Positions 1 through 8,009 of a stretch of DNA of 64,000 nucleotides are shown here, in pieces. Both the position numbers and the translations under genes were made by a program. The DNA is from Actinocorallia aurantiaca (lineage in GTDB: Bacteria > Actinomycetota > Actinomycetes > Streptosporangiales > Streptosporangiaceae): assembly GCF_039533685.1 (NCBI RefSeq), contig NZ_BAAATZ010000015.1, positions 62,001 through 126,000 on the forward strand, given 5' to 3'. Within the stretch, counting starts at the first letter, position 1. Every line of letters starts with the position of its first letter. The notes under the pieces were generated by a model. It worked only from the letters and a program-made list of their open reading frames with translations. It was not told where the DNA came from and ran no database searches.

Positions 1-287
1 GCCACTCTTTTCTGTCGGCGTACGCGCTCCGCATAGGCGAACGCCTCAGGGAGGCGACCGAACGCATGGTGAACGAGAGCACGTCGGCCGATCTGAGCCC
101 GGTCCTGGCGTCCCGCAACGCCGCGGTGGAGAGGTCCGTCGCGGAGCTCTTCCCCAAGTTGCGCCGCTACCGGGGGAGCTCTCCCACCAACACGGACGGC
201 TGGCTGCACGGCAGGGCCGCCGCCGATCAGGCCGCTCTCGGCCACGGCGAGCTGTTGGACCGGTGGCCGGGTGACGCACGGGGCTAA
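1..287 (+). CDS. DUF2786-type protein, C-terminal part (5' end outside window)
   Basis: The reading frame is already open at the left edge and ends with TAA at 285-287. Its visible tail (SFLSAYALRIGERL, then LSPVLASRNAAVERSVAELF, then DGWLHGRAAADQAA) aligns along its length with the C-terminus of the complete DUF2786 protein at 1274-2245 (SFLTSFAHHIGERL, LLPVLARRDQAVDTAVDRLF, DGWEQGRRAAREAD). It is therefore the last ~94 codons of a paralogue, not a short gene starting at the internal ATG at 66. The family's biochemical function is unknown. Only the tail is visible, so the DUF2786 signature itself lies outside the window. Confidence 0.8.
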   Translation, partial: HSFLSAYALRIGERLREATERMVNESTSADLSPVLASRNAAVERSVAELFPKLRRYRGSSPTNTDGWLHGRAAADQAALGHGELLDRWPGDARG

Positions 288-290
288 CAT
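285..290 (+). promoter_or_regulatory. -10-like box, leaderless start of the 297 gene
   Basis: TAACAT matches TANNNT and ends 6 nt before the GTG start, in a place with no ribosome binding site. It overlaps the stop codon of the preceding gene. Confidence 0.5.
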
Positions 291-296
291 TGAACC

Positions 297-605
297 GTGA
301 GTAATCAAGCGGACACCGGAAAATATCTCCGTATCTCGCTCGATCTGATGGTCGAGGTCACCGACACGGAGGCGCTGCAGAGCGCGGCGCTCGTCGACCT
401 GCGCGCGCGTGATCTGGACGTCGAGGAGCGGGAGGCCCAGCACGCCCAGATCACCGCCGACGCCACGGGGGCGACGGCCCTGCGCTGGCTGATCAGCCCG
501 GACGACATCCTGGGACTGGTCGACCAGATCATGGAGATCGATCCGGTCGAGGCCGTCCTGGAGATCAGCGAGTCGGAGGGCGCGCTCGTGCAGGAGGAGG
601 ACTGA
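297..605 (+). CDS. small hypothetical acidic protein (102 aa)
   Basis: I do not recognise this protein. It is soluble, acidic (C-terminus rich in Glu/Asp, ending ALVQEED) and has no signal peptide or membrane segment. The GTG start at 297 lies 9 nt after the stop of the upstream gene; there is no Shine-Dalgarno sequence, but a -10-like TAACAT (285-290) sits 6 nt upstream, which fits a leaderless transcript. It lies between two DUF2786 paralogues. Codon use is typical of the neighbourhood, so I think it is real. Confidence 0.7.
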   Translation: MSNQADTGKYLRISLDLMVEVTDTEALQSAALVDLRARDLDVEEREAQHAQITADATGATALRWLISPDDILGLVDQIMEIDPVEAVLEISESEGALVQEED

Positions 606-611
606 GGGGCG

Positions 612-1181
612 TCAGGCCCGCTTCAGCCTCCAGGCCGTCTTGGACACCGTGCCGGACTGCTTGACGGTCTGCCGGATGGTGAGGGTCTTGCCCGCGCAGG
701 TGTACGTGGCGTTGCGCGGAACCACGCCCTGGTCTCCGTTGCGGCGGACCTCGCGGGGCACCTTGAGCTCCTGCGTCACCAGGCCGGACTTGATGATCAG
801 CTTCGCGTCGCCGCTCGCGCTCTTCGGCTTGCCGGTGATCCGGCCCTTGGCCGATCCGGTGATCTTGTTCTTGATCGTGAGCTTTCCCGTCAGCCTCAGC
901 GTCGCCTTGGTCGGCACGCCCTTGACGGTGCCCGAGCCGGTCAGCGGCTTGGAGCCGGTGAAGTCATAGGTCGCCTTGCCGCCCTTGGCGAGCTTGATCT
1001 TGATCCCGGCGCCGCCCTTCAGCGCGAAATCCAGGTCCTTGCCGTCCAGATCCGCGGAAGCCGAGACCACCTTCCAGGAGCCCGTCCAGCATTTCGGCGC
1101 CGCCGTGGCCGCCGTGCCGGTCATCGTCACCGCCGTCGCCGCACCGAGAATGATCGCCCCGGCCGCTGCCGCTGTGCGCAT
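612..1181 (-). CDS. secreted hypothetical protein, paralogue of 2880-3446
   Basis: This 189-residue protein has an N-terminal signal sequence (Ala-rich hydrophobic core, cleavage probably after TAATAA near residue 28). The mature part is Lys/Gly/Thr-rich with alternating beta-strand-like stretches and two cysteines, one in CWTGSW near the new N-terminus and one in YTCAG near the C-terminus. The same layout (Cys-x(2-3)-W, TYDF, late YTC, hydrophobic C-terminal Trp motif) recurs in the protein at 2880-3446. The start has a good GAGGAG ribosome binding site. The function is not known; a secreted or cell-wall role is inferred only from the signal peptide. Confidence 0.75.
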   Translation of the reverse strand: MRTAAAAGAIILGAATAVTMTGTAATAAPKCWTGSWKVVSASADLDGKDLDFALKGGAGIKIKLAKGGKATYDFTGSKPLTGSGTVKGVPTKATLRLTGKLTIKNKITGSAKGRITGKPKSASGDAKLIIKSGLVTQELKVPREVRRNGDQGVVPRNATYTCAGKTLTIRQTVKQSGTVSKTAWRLKRA

Positions 1182-1273
1182 GTCGTCTCCTCAAGAGAGT
1201 CCGGTCCCCGAACCTGTCTGGCCCCCGGCGCACCCTAGGGCAAAGCGAATTAGCGGAAAAGAGCAATGAGAAC

Positions 1274-2245
1274 ATGAGTTCTGTGGACGAAACGGAGCAG
1301 TTGATCACCGTCGCGATGGACGCCCAGTTCACGGACGATCTCCGGGCCCGTGACACCGCCATCGCTCTTCTGTCGGCGAACAAGACCGCCGAAGGCCGGC
1401 TCCTCGCCGCGCTCGAACGCGCGGTCCGCGCCGCCGCGGACCGCGGCTGGCAGCCCGAGGACCTCCGCCGCCATCTCGCCCGCTTCCGCTCCCCCGCGCA
1501 CGCCGCCCTGCTGGAGGCCGACGGCCTGGGCGGCCGGGACCGGCTCACCGCCGTCAGCCAGGTCGTCGACGTCCTGTGCGAGCTCCGCCGCCTGCCGAAG
1601 ATCGCCAGGCTCGTCCGCACCGCGGCGCCCGCCCACCCGGCGCTCGAACGCATCCGCGCCCTGCTCGCCAAGGCGGAGTCCACCCAGTACCCCGCCGAGG
1701 CCGAGGCGCTCGTGGCGGGCGCCCAGCGCCTGATGACCCGCCACAGCCTGGACCAGGCCGCGTTGGAGAGCCCCTCCGACGCCCCCACCGGCATCCGGCT
1801 GCCCGTGGACGGCCCGTACGAGGAGGCCAAGGCCGCCCTCCTGCACGTCGTCGCCGAAGCCAACCGCTGCCGCGCCGTCTGGCAGTCCGACCTGGGCTTC
1901 TCGACGGTCCTGGGCTACCCGGCGGATCTGGAGGCGGTGGAACTCCTCTACACCTCGCTCCTGCTCCAGGCCGACACCGCGATGCCCAAGAACGGCTCGA
2001 AGAAGCGCTTCCGCCAAAGTTTTCTCACCTCGTTCGCCCACCACATAGGCGAGCGCCTCGCCCAGGCGGGCGAGGCCGAGCTCACCGAGGACCTCCTCCC
2101 CGTCCTGGCCCGCCGCGACCAGGCGGTCGACACCGCCGTGGACCGTCTCTTCCCCTCCGCCAAGACCGTCCGGGGCCGGAGGATCCAGGACCTGGACGGC
2201 TGGGAGCAGGGCCGCCGCGCCGCGAGGGAGGCCGATCTGGCCTGA
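1274..2245 (+). CDS. DUF2786 domain protein
   Basis: The protein has 323 residues. Residues about 126-160 carry the DUF2786 signature (RIRALLAKAEST, followed by the acidic/alanine stretch and LMTRHSLD). The N-terminal ~120 residues are helical, and the C-terminal third (from about 235) is shared with the truncated gene at the left edge. Some DUF2786 proteins are found on phages and plasmids, but this actinobacterial form is chromosomal and its activity is unknown. The ATG at 1274 has only a weak upstream GA-rich stretch. It sits 92 bp from a divergent secreted-protein gene. Confidence 0.75.
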   Translation: MSSVDETEQLITVAMDAQFTDDLRARDTAIALLSANKTAEGRLLAALERAVRAAADRGWQPEDLRRHLARFRSPAHAALLEADGLGGRDRLTAVSQVVDVLCELRRLPKIARLVRTAAPAHPALERIRALLAKAESTQYPAEAEALVAGAQRLMTRHSLDQAALESPSDAPTGIRLPVDGPYEEAKAALLHVVAEANRCRAVWQSDLGFSTVLGYPADLEAVELLYTSLLLQADTAMPKNGSKKRFRQSFLTSFAHHIGERLAQAGEAELTEDLLPVLARRDQAVDTAVDRLFPSAKTVRGRRIQDLDGWEQGRRAAREADLA

Positions 2246-2309
2246 CCGCCGGGACGGGAGTCCCCGTCCGGCCGCGCACCGGCTGTCTCAGAATTTATGC
2301 GGCAAGCCG

Positions 2310-2315
2310 TAGGGT
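2310..2315 (+). promoter_or_regulatory. -10-like box, leaderless start of signal peptidase gene
   Basis: TAGGGT ends 6 nt before the GTG at 2322; the usual Shine-Dalgarno position is occupied by this box. Confidence 0.45.
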
Positions 2316-2321
2316 GGCCGG

Positions 2322-2864
2322 GTGACCTCTGCACCGCCTAAGAAGTCGTTCTTCCGTGAACTGCCGTTCCTGCTGGTGACGGCGGTCGTCCTCGCTCTGC
2401 TGATCCGTACGTTCGTCGTGCAGTCGTTCTACATCCCCTCCGGGTCGATGGAGAAGACGCTGCACGGCTGCGAGGACTGCACACGCGACAGGGTGCTGGT
2501 CGAGAAGTTGGGCTACCACCTCGGCGACCCCGAGGCCGGCGACATCATCGTCTTCCACGGGACCGGTGACTGGCCCCGCGAGGACCTGATCAAGCGGGTC
2601 ATCGCCGTCGGGGGGCAGACCGTCGAGTGCTGTGACGAGGGCCGTGTCACGGTCGACGGCAAGCCGCTCAACGAGCCCTACATCTTCGAGGACGACCACC
2701 GCTCGTTCGGGCCGGTGAAGATTCCCGAGGGCATGCTGTGGGTGATGGGCGACCACCGCGGAGGCTCCTCCGACTCGCGGGACAACGGTCCCGTCCCGGT
2801 GGACTCCGTCGTCGGGCAGGCCCGGGTCCTCATCTGGCCGATCCCCCGCTGGGACTGGCTCTGA
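2322..2864 (+). CDS. lepB: signal peptidase I
   Basis: Type I signal peptidase cleaves signal peptides of secreted preproteins on the outer face of the membrane. The protein has one membrane segment (about residues 14-30), then the box B motif IPSGSME with nucleophile Ser42, the general-base Lys at about position 91 (DLIKRVIAVGG), and the late GDHR...SDSRDNGPV box. At 180 residues it is short, with a single anchor, compared with many actinobacterial paralogues of 220-300 residues. A small Cys-containing insert (GCEDC near residue 50, ECCDEG later) is unusual; the pairs could form a disulfide outside the cell. The start is GTG at 2322. Confidence 0.92.
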   Translation: MTSAPPKKSFFRELPFLLVTAVVLALLIRTFVVQSFYIPSGSMEKTLHGCEDCTRDRVLVEKLGYHLGDPEAGDIIVFHGTGDWPREDLIKRVIAVGGQTVECCDEGRVTVDGKPLNEPYIFEDDHRSFGPVKIPEGMLWVMGDHRGGSSDSRDNGPVPVDSVVGQARVLIWPIPRWDWL

Positions 2865-2879
2865 CGGCCCCTCCCGGCG

Positions 2880-3446
2880 TCAGCGCCCGAACCACCAGTG
2901 CGTGACCTCGAGCCCGCCCCTGGAGTCGAGCTTGATCGTGCGCTTCAGGTGGAGTGCGCCGGGCGTGCACGTGTAGGCGACGCGTCCGACGGGGACGATC
3001 GTGTCCTGCTCGACGCGGACGAGCGGGGCGACCTTCTCCACCCGGCTGGAGCGCTGGGGCTTCTTCTGCACGGTCTTCACCCGCGCCGTCCCGGTGGCCG
3101 TCGAGCGCTTCACCAGGACCTTCCCGCCCTTCCATGACGCCTTGTGCTTGAGCACTCGGCGGTAAAGAGCGGTCTCGGCGATCGGTACGTTGTTCGTCCG
3201 GCCCGCCGTCACGAGCTTCGCGGACTTCTTGAAGTCATACGTGAAGGCGCCGTTGGCGGCGATCTTCACTTTCGTTCCGCTCATGCCCCGGGACTTCAAG
3301 GCGGTGTCGTAGACCTTCGACACCGCCTTCTTCTCGTACTTGGTGAGCTGCCAGACCCCCACCGGGCACTTGGATGCCGCAGCGGCCGGGACGGCCGGAA
3401 CCGCCAGGGGGAGCAGCGAGAAGACCACCACGGCATGAAGCTTCAT
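2880..3446 (-). CDS. secreted hypothetical protein, paralogue of 612-1181
   Basis: This is a 188-residue protein with an N-terminal signal peptide (cleavage after about PAAAA, residue 24) and a basic, Lys/Val/Thr-rich mature part containing CPVGVW, TYDF and YTC motifs like those in the 612-1181 product. The start at 3446 has a strong AAGGAGG ribosome binding site. It converges on the signal peptidase gene, 15 bp away. Function unknown. Confidence 0.75.
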   Translation of the reverse strand: MKLHAVVVFSLLPLAVPAVPAAAASKCPVGVWQLTKYEKKAVSKVYDTALKSRGMSGTKVKIAANGAFTYDFKKSAKLVTAGRTNNVPIAETALYRRVLKHKASWKGGKVLVKRSTATGTARVKTVQKKPQRSSRVEKVAPLVRVEQDTIVPVGRVAYTCTPGALHLKRTIKLDSRGGLEVTHWWFGR

Positions 3447-3482
3447 TCGTCCTCCTTCGGCGGGCCCGCGTGAAGCGGAACC

Positions 3483-4550
3483 TCACGACGCCGCAGAAGA
3501 ACTTAGCGTTCCGGAGGGACCCGGGTTCTGGATCCTGCTCTGCCCGTACCAGAGGACGCACAGGAGGACCGCCGCGACGGGCCACGCGTTCAGCTCGTAC
3601 GGGGGCGTTTCGGTGATCCAGCCCTGCAGGACGATCCCCGCGTACGTCGCGCCCACCGTGAGCAGGGCGCCCACGACCGGCACCTCCGGCACGAACCGGA
3701 ACGCCAGGTCGATGACGACGGCGCCGGCGAGCAGGAAGAACGGCATCGCCGAGTGGGGGAAGTCCATGAGGTCCAGCAGGAACCCGGAGACCACCCGGTA
3801 GGCGAGGTAGCCGGCGGCGATGCCCGTCGCGGTCCAGCGCATCCCGACGACGCGGCGGGCGAGGACGAGGACGAAGATGCTCCCGACGGCCGTCCACAGC
3901 GGGTACACCCAGTACGAGACGGGCTGGGCGAACTTCTCCACCATCGTGAGGTCGACGGGGCGCCCCATCTGCTCGGCCGCGAACGCCAGCAGGCTCGGTT
4001 CGGCCTCCGGCCTGCCGGCCAGCCAGGCCTTCAGCCCGTAGACCCCGTATTCCTGGTGAAGTGCCGGAAAGTGCCAGTTCTCCAGGAAGAAGGCGAAGAA
4101 GACGGCCTGGACGATCCCCCGGGAGCTTTTGATCAGGCCGGCGAGCATGAGCGCGGTGCCGATGTAGAGCAGCGCGTGGGAGGGGCTCCAGCTGGTGATG
4201 TCGAGGCCGTTGACCCGGTGGTTCACCAGGTCCACCGGAATGGCGATCATGAAGATGGCCATTCCGGTCTCGATCAGCCGCTTGGACGTTCTGTCGACGC
4301 CGAAGCCGGTGTACCAGTGCACGCCGACCAGCACCATCGCGAGGATCGTCCCCGCGCTGTTGAGCAGGTGCGGGGGCGCGAAGTCGTCGCGCAGCCATTT
4401 GAAGTGCCAGGAAACATCCCAGGACGATCCCACCATTTTTAGAGCAAAAGCGACAATCCACGCTCGATAGAGCAGTGAAGCCAGATCTTCCGGGGTGGGG
4501 CGCCCGGGCTTTCCCCTGGTCAGACGACTGACCGAAACCTGCTCGAACAT
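3483..4550 (-). CDS. multi-pass integral membrane protein
   Basis: The 355-residue product has about eight to nine hydrophobic segments. Motifs such as SSWDVSWHFKW, PSHALLY and FFLENWHFPALHQ show conserved Trp/His residues in or near the membrane, which suggests a metal- or quinone-related membrane protein, but I do not recognise a characterised family. I chose the ATG at 4550 (MFEQVSVSRL); an open frame continues to 4619, but that extension is unlike a conserved N-terminus. It is transcribed away from the RNase H-like gene, with 113 bp between. Confidence 0.65.
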   Translation of the reverse strand: MFEQVSVSRLTRGKPGRPTPEDLASLLYRAWIVAFALKMVGSSWDVSWHFKWLRDDFAPPHLLNSAGTILAMVLVGVHWYTGFGVDRTSKRLIETGMAIFMIAIPVDLVNHRVNGLDITSWSPSHALLYIGTALMLAGLIKSSRGIVQAVFFAFFLENWHFPALHQEYGVYGLKAWLAGRPEAEPSLLAFAAEQMGRPVDLTMVEKFAQPVSYWVYPLWTAVGSIFVLVLARRVVGMRWTATGIAAGYLAYRVVSGFLLDLMDFPHSAMPFFLLAGAVVIDLAFRFVPEVPVVGALLTVGATYAGIVLQGWITETPPYELNAWPVAAVLLCVLWYGQSRIQNPGPSGTLSSSAAS

Positions 4551-4663
4551 GCGGGCAATAGTGCCTCTATCTGGGCTCTTGTGACAATGGCGAACTTCCC
4601 GGGAACTCCAGGCGTCCACTCGTCGTCAGATGTCACATACGCCCTGTAGGGAGGTGAGAGCGC

Positions 4664-5530
4664 TTGTCTCCTCGCATGACCGCCGCCCAGTTCCGCTGCC
4701 TCCTCTCATGCCTGCCCGACCCGCTGACCGCCCGGGTCGTCCGGCTCCAGCGCTACGCCCTGGTCTCTCTGGACTGCACCGGATGCCAGGAAGTAGGAGT
4801 CCTCCTCAAGCTCGTCCTCCTCTCGGCCCGGGCCGGCGACCTCCCCGCTTCGGAGACCGTCCTCGGCCTCGCCGAACGCACCCTGCGCGACTCGACCGGC
4901 CATGACCACGAATTCGTGACGCCGCCCGTTCCGCGCTTCAACCGGCCCCGCCCGCGGCCCGCACAGAACTCCTCCGCCCCGCCCGGTCCTGTCCTGGCGG
5001 GGCAGGTCGCGCGCTGGACGGGCACCCGCCCGCTGGTCGCCGCCACCGACGCCTCCTGGAAGCGCGGGCATGGCGGCATGGGATTCCTCACCACGGACGG
5101 CCGCTGGGGAATCGGCGACTGGAAGGTGGGGCCGCAGGATCCCAGCGGACCGTCGAAGATCATCATCACCGAGTTGCGGGCGGTCCAACTGCTGCTCGCG
5201 ACGATCGAGCCGCGCGTCGAGATGACCGTCCTCGTCGACAGCCTGCCCGCGCTGTCCTATCTGTGGCGCTGGCAGTCCGGGGACGTCTCGGCGCTCCCCC
5301 CGGGGTACCGGGCGCCGCACCTCCACCTGCTGGCCCGCCGGGTCGCCGACCGTCCCCTCCTCAGCTTCCAGCACGTCAAGGGGCACAGCGGGCACCTCCT
5401 GAACGAGGCGGCCGACTCCCTCGCCGCCATCGCCCGCCGCCGGGGCACCGGGAGCTTCGACGCCCAGGCCCGCGCCTCCGACCTCGTCGACTCCTTCCTC
5501 ACCAGCTGGAACCAGCAGCTCTCCGCCTGA
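4664..5530 (+). CDS. RNase H-fold protein (RNase HI-like)
   Basis: Residues about 120-265 show the RNase HI active-site pattern: Asp129 (AATDAS), Glu170 (TELRA), Asp192 (LVDSL) and Asp251 (EAADSLA), with the HVKGHSGH histidine loop at 237-244. This fits hydrolysis of RNA in RNA:DNA hybrids, or an RNase H-fold protein of another purpose. The first ~115 residues are an extra N-terminal region not found in ordinary RnhA (about 150 aa). The TTG start at 4664 is supported by a GGGAGGTGA ribosome binding site 6-7 nt upstream; ATG 4676 is the alternative. Confidence 0.8.
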   Translation: MSPRMTAAQFRCLLSCLPDPLTARVVRLQRYALVSLDCTGCQEVGVLLKLVLLSARAGDLPASETVLGLAERTLRDSTGHDHEFVTPPVPRFNRPRPRPAQNSSAPPGPVLAGQVARWTGTRPLVAATDASWKRGHGGMGFLTTDGRWGIGDWKVGPQDPSGPSKIIITELRAVQLLLATIEPRVEMTVLVDSLPALSYLWRWQSGDVSALPPGYRAPHLHLLARRVADRPLLSFQHVKGHSGHLLNEAADSLAAIARRRGTGSFDAQARASDLVDSFLTSWNQQLSA

Positions 5531-5545
5531 GGCCTGCAGCGCACA

Positions 5546-5574
5546 GGGGTGTGGACGAACTCGGGGTGTGGACG
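5546..5574. repeat. direct repeat GGGGTGTGGACG x2
   Basis: GGGGTGTGGACG occurs at 5546-5557 and again at 5563-5574, a 17-bp period. It lies immediately upstream of the inverted repeat that precedes the DUF4259 gene and could be part of the same control region. Confidence 0.6.
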
Positions 5575-5578
5575 GACC

Positions 5579-5624
5579 CCTCGTCCTGTCAGTGACGATC
5601 CCTAGGCTCCCTGACAGGACGAGG
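5579..5624. promoter_or_regulatory. perfect 14-bp inverted repeat flanking a -10-like box
   Basis: CCTCGTCCTGTCAG (5579-5592) and its exact reverse complement CTGACAGGACGAGG (5611-5624) are separated by 18 bp. The spacer contains TAGGCT (5603-5608), a plausible -10 element, and the right arm ends 13 bp before the start codon at 5638. This arrangement suggests an operator or a 5' leader hairpin. A terminator for the upstream gene is less likely because no T run follows. Confidence 0.6.
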
Positions 5625-5637
5625 AACCGGAGGAAGC

Positions 5638-6051
5638 ATGGGCGCCTGGGGTTACGGGCCGTTCGACAACGACGGCGGGATGGACTTCATCGGGGAGCTC
5701 GCCGAACGGCCCGGCGAGGCGGAGTCCGCGCTCCGCGAAGTGATGACGGTGGCGAAGGAGACGGACTACCTGGACCGGGACGAGGCCTCGGCCGCGATCG
5801 TCGCGGCCTGCCTGGTGGCCGACAGGGTCTCGCCCGGGCTCATCACCGACACCGTCGGGCGGGAGTACGCCGACCGGCTCGTCTTCGTCCCGTCCGAGGA
5901 GCTGCGGGAGCTCGCGGCCGGGGTCTTCTCCCGCGCCTACCAGCCGATGGAGAACGAGTGGTACGAGCTGTGGGACGACGCCGACGCCCTGCCCCTGGTC
6001 CACGCCGAACACGACCCGTTCCAGCTGGCCCTCTCCTCGAGGGAAGGCTGA
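5638..6051 (+). CDS. DUF4259 domain protein
   Basis: The N-terminus MGAWGYGPFDNDGGMDF is the hallmark of DUF4259 proteins (MGxWGxGxFxND), and the length of 137 residues is normal. The function of the family is unknown; it is cytoplasmic, acidic and often a single-gene operon. The ATG at 5638 has a clear GGAGGAA ribosome binding site (5629-5635). The gene sits behind an unusually elaborate upstream region (direct repeats and a 14-bp inverted repeat), which suggests dedicated regulation. Confidence 0.85.
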   Translation: MGAWGYGPFDNDGGMDFIGELAERPGEAESALREVMTVAKETDYLDRDEASAAIVAACLVADRVSPGLITDTVGREYADRLVFVPSEELRELAAGVFSRAYQPMENEWYELWDDADALPLVHAEHDPFQLALSSREG

Positions 6052-6057
6052 CCGCCG

Positions 6058-7059
6058 TCAGTGAGGACGGGCCGTCTGCGGGGGTTTGAGGATGGGCCAC
6101 CAAGCCGCCAGGTCATCGGGGTGGTAGGTGGCGTCCAGGGCAAGGGAGCCGGGGATGAGCGGGAACCGGCGGCCCGGAGGCCAGGAGGACGGGTAGGGCG
6201 GCGGGTCCAGGACCACCACCCGGGTTTCGCCCAGGACGGGGATGTCGGCGGGGACCCCTTCGTTCCGGATCTGCTCCCCGTGCGCGTCGGTCAGCCGCCA
6301 CCAGCCGGTGACGGGCGGGGTTCCGGGCTCGACCTCGCCGGTGGTGAAGCAGCGCATCCAGCGGAGATCCGGCGGCGTGCCCGGAAGGGCGCGGCCGACC
6401 AGTGCGGCGGCCAGGAGGGTGTGCAGCTGGAAGTTGTCGCCGACGCCGTGGATGGTGACGGACCAGCCCCGCCTCGTCGGGCGGTCCAGGATGAGGAGAT
6501 CCTCGCCGTCCAGCATGCGCCGCAGGTCGCGGACGTACTCCAGTTCGGGGCAGTACTCCGCCGCCCGGTCGACGACGTCGTCGTGGTCGCGGACCGCCAC
6601 GCGGGTCGCCGGCGAGTACGTCAGCAGTGTCACGGCGCTCTTCGTGAAGTGCGGGAGGGCGTACCAGCACTGCATCGGGATGCGGGCGCGCTCGCCCATG
6701 AGCTGCCTGGTCCGCTCCCAGATCTGCTGGTTCGGCCCCTGCGCGGGGTCGGGGAGGTCGGGTCCCCAGGTCTCCGCGAACGTCACCGCCCCCGCCGCGA
6801 TCCCGCTGAGCCGCTCGACGACGGGGATGCCGTCGACGTCCACGCCCTTCTCCGCCAGGGACCCGGCCAGGGCGGCGAGCCAACCTCCCCGCTGCGGCAT
6901 GACCTCGGCCGACGCGTCCACCAGGAGGTGCGCGGCCGCGATCGCCTCTTCCGGCCCCGCTGCCCCGATCGCCTGCCTGGCCTCCCGCAGACTCTGCCCG
7001 AAGTCCGCTCCCCCGTTCCGTGCCGCTTCCACCACCCGTTGACAAGCACGAAGCAACAT
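6058..7059 (-). CDS. hypothetical protein (333 aa)
   Basis: I do not recognise this protein. It is soluble, with a helical N-terminal half (segments like AAHLLVDASAEVMP and WGPDLPDPAQGPNQQIWERT) and a Trp/Pro-rich C-terminal part (PPYPSSWPPGRRFPLIPG, LAAWWPILKPP). The open frame extends upstream to 7275, but I place the start at ATG 7059 because a -10-like TAGGTT lies 7 nt before it (7067-7072, minus strand) and the upstream extension is Arg/Gly-rich with no conserved look. Its 3' end is 6 bp from the DUF4259 stop, convergent. Confidence 0.65.
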   Translation of the reverse strand: MLLRACQRVVEAARNGGADFGQSLREARQAIGAAGPEEAIAAAHLLVDASAEVMPQRGGWLAALAGSLAEKGVDVDGIPVVERLSGIAAGAVTFAETWGPDLPDPAQGPNQQIWERTRQLMGERARIPMQCWYALPHFTKSAVTLLTYSPATRVAVRDHDDVVDRAAEYCPELEYVRDLRRMLDGEDLLILDRPTRRGWSVTIHGVGDNFQLHTLLAAALVGRALPGTPPDLRWMRCFTTGEVEPGTPPVTGWWRLTDAHGEQIRNEGVPADIPVLGETRVVVLDPPPYPSSWPPGRRFPLIPGSLALDATYHPDDLAAWWPILKPPQTARPH

Positions 7060-7066
7060 AAACATC

Positions 7067-7072
7067 AACCTA
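7067..7072 (-). promoter_or_regulatory. -10-like box, leaderless start of the 7059 gene
   Basis: On the minus strand this reads TAGGTT and ends 7 nt before ATG 7059. Confidence 0.4.
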
Positions 7073-7484
7073 CTAGGGAATAACACCAGTAATTGGACGA
7101 ACCCCCTGCTCCAGCCGGGAATCTCTCTCTGAGACATCCCCGCACGCCCCGAAGTTCGCGCTCCGCCTTCCGCTCTTCCCGAGGACGCCCCGACCCGCCG
7201 GACGACCCTCCCGGGCACACAGCTCACAGCCGTCGAAAACTGCGAGCCATCGACTTCGGGCAGGGCCGGATTCACTTACGATCCGGGCTTCCCCACGACC
7301 CGCCCGGCGGTACGCCGGGCCTCGATCCCGCTCCGGCCTCGCCGGGAGGCCCTGGTGAGGCGGCCCGCCCTGGAGCCATCACGGCCAGAGCCGGAGAATA
7401 AGCCTCAGCACATGGGGCGCAGGCGAACCGGACCGATTTCAAAGAACCCTCCGGAAACGAATTCCGGCCAAGGGAAAGGCGACG
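7073..7484. other. intergenic region without a recognised gene
   Basis: This divergent gap holds GC-rich sequence with small imperfect inverted repeats around 7305-7345 (GCCCGGCGGTACGCCGGGC). Short open frames here have no ribosome binding site or codon bias that I would trust. Promoters for the two flanking genes are expected; I see no riboswitch or RNA gene. Confidence 0.5.
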
Positions 7485-8000
7485 ATGATGCGAATCACGC
7501 TGACGTTGGGGGACATCACCGAGGCCCGGGTGGACGCGGTCGTCAACGCCGCGAACTCCTCCCTGCTCGGAGGGGGCGGAGTGGACGGCGCGATCCACCG
7601 GAAAGGCGGGCCGGAAATCCTCGAAGCCTGCCGGAAACTGCGCGCCTCGCACTACGGGAAAGGACTGCGGACCGGCCGGGCCGTGGCCACCACGGCGGGG
7701 CGGCTGCCCGCCCGGTGGGTGATCCACACGGTGGGCCCGGTCTGGTCGCGGGACGAGGACCGCTCGGCCCTGCTGGCGTCCTGCTACCGCGAGTCCCTGG
7801 GCGTCGCCGACGAACTGGAGGTGCGGACCGTGGCCTTCCCCGCCATTTCGGCGGGAATCTTCGGCTGGCCCGTCCAGGACGCGGCCAGGATCGCGGTGGA
7901 GACCGTGAATAATACATCCACAAATGTAATCGAGGCGCGGTTCGTCCTTTTCACCCAGGACGTTCTCGACGCCTTTACTTCCGCCGCCGAGGCTCATTAG
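7485..8000 (+). CDS. macro domain protein (O-acetyl-ADP-ribose deacetylase-like)
   Basis: This 171-residue single macro domain should bind ADP-ribose or remove O-acetyl/ADP-ribosyl groups. The visible signatures are GDIT near residue 10, VNAANSSLLGGGGVDGAIH (the ligand-binding glycine loop, residues about 20-38), a TGRAVATTAG segment, WVIHTVGP, and the second loop FPAISAGIFGWP. The residues resemble the YmdB/MacroD class rather than the TARG1 class. The start may be either of two adjacent ATGs (7485, 7488). The next gene begins 9 nt downstream. Confidence 0.9.
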   Translation: MMRITLTLGDITEARVDAVVNAANSSLLGGGGVDGAIHRKGGPEILEACRKLRASHYGKGLRTGRAVATTAGRLPARWVIHTVGPVWSRDEDRSALLASCYRESLGVADELEVRTVAFPAISAGIFGWPVQDAARIAVETVNNTSTNVIEARFVLFTQDVLDAFTSAAEAH

Positions 8001-8003
8001 ATT
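7998..8003 (+). promoter_or_regulatory. -10-like box, leaderless start of DinB gene
   Basis: TAGATT overlaps the end of the macro-domain gene and ends 6 nt before ATG 8010. Confidence 0.45.
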
Positions 8004-8009
8004 CCAGAC

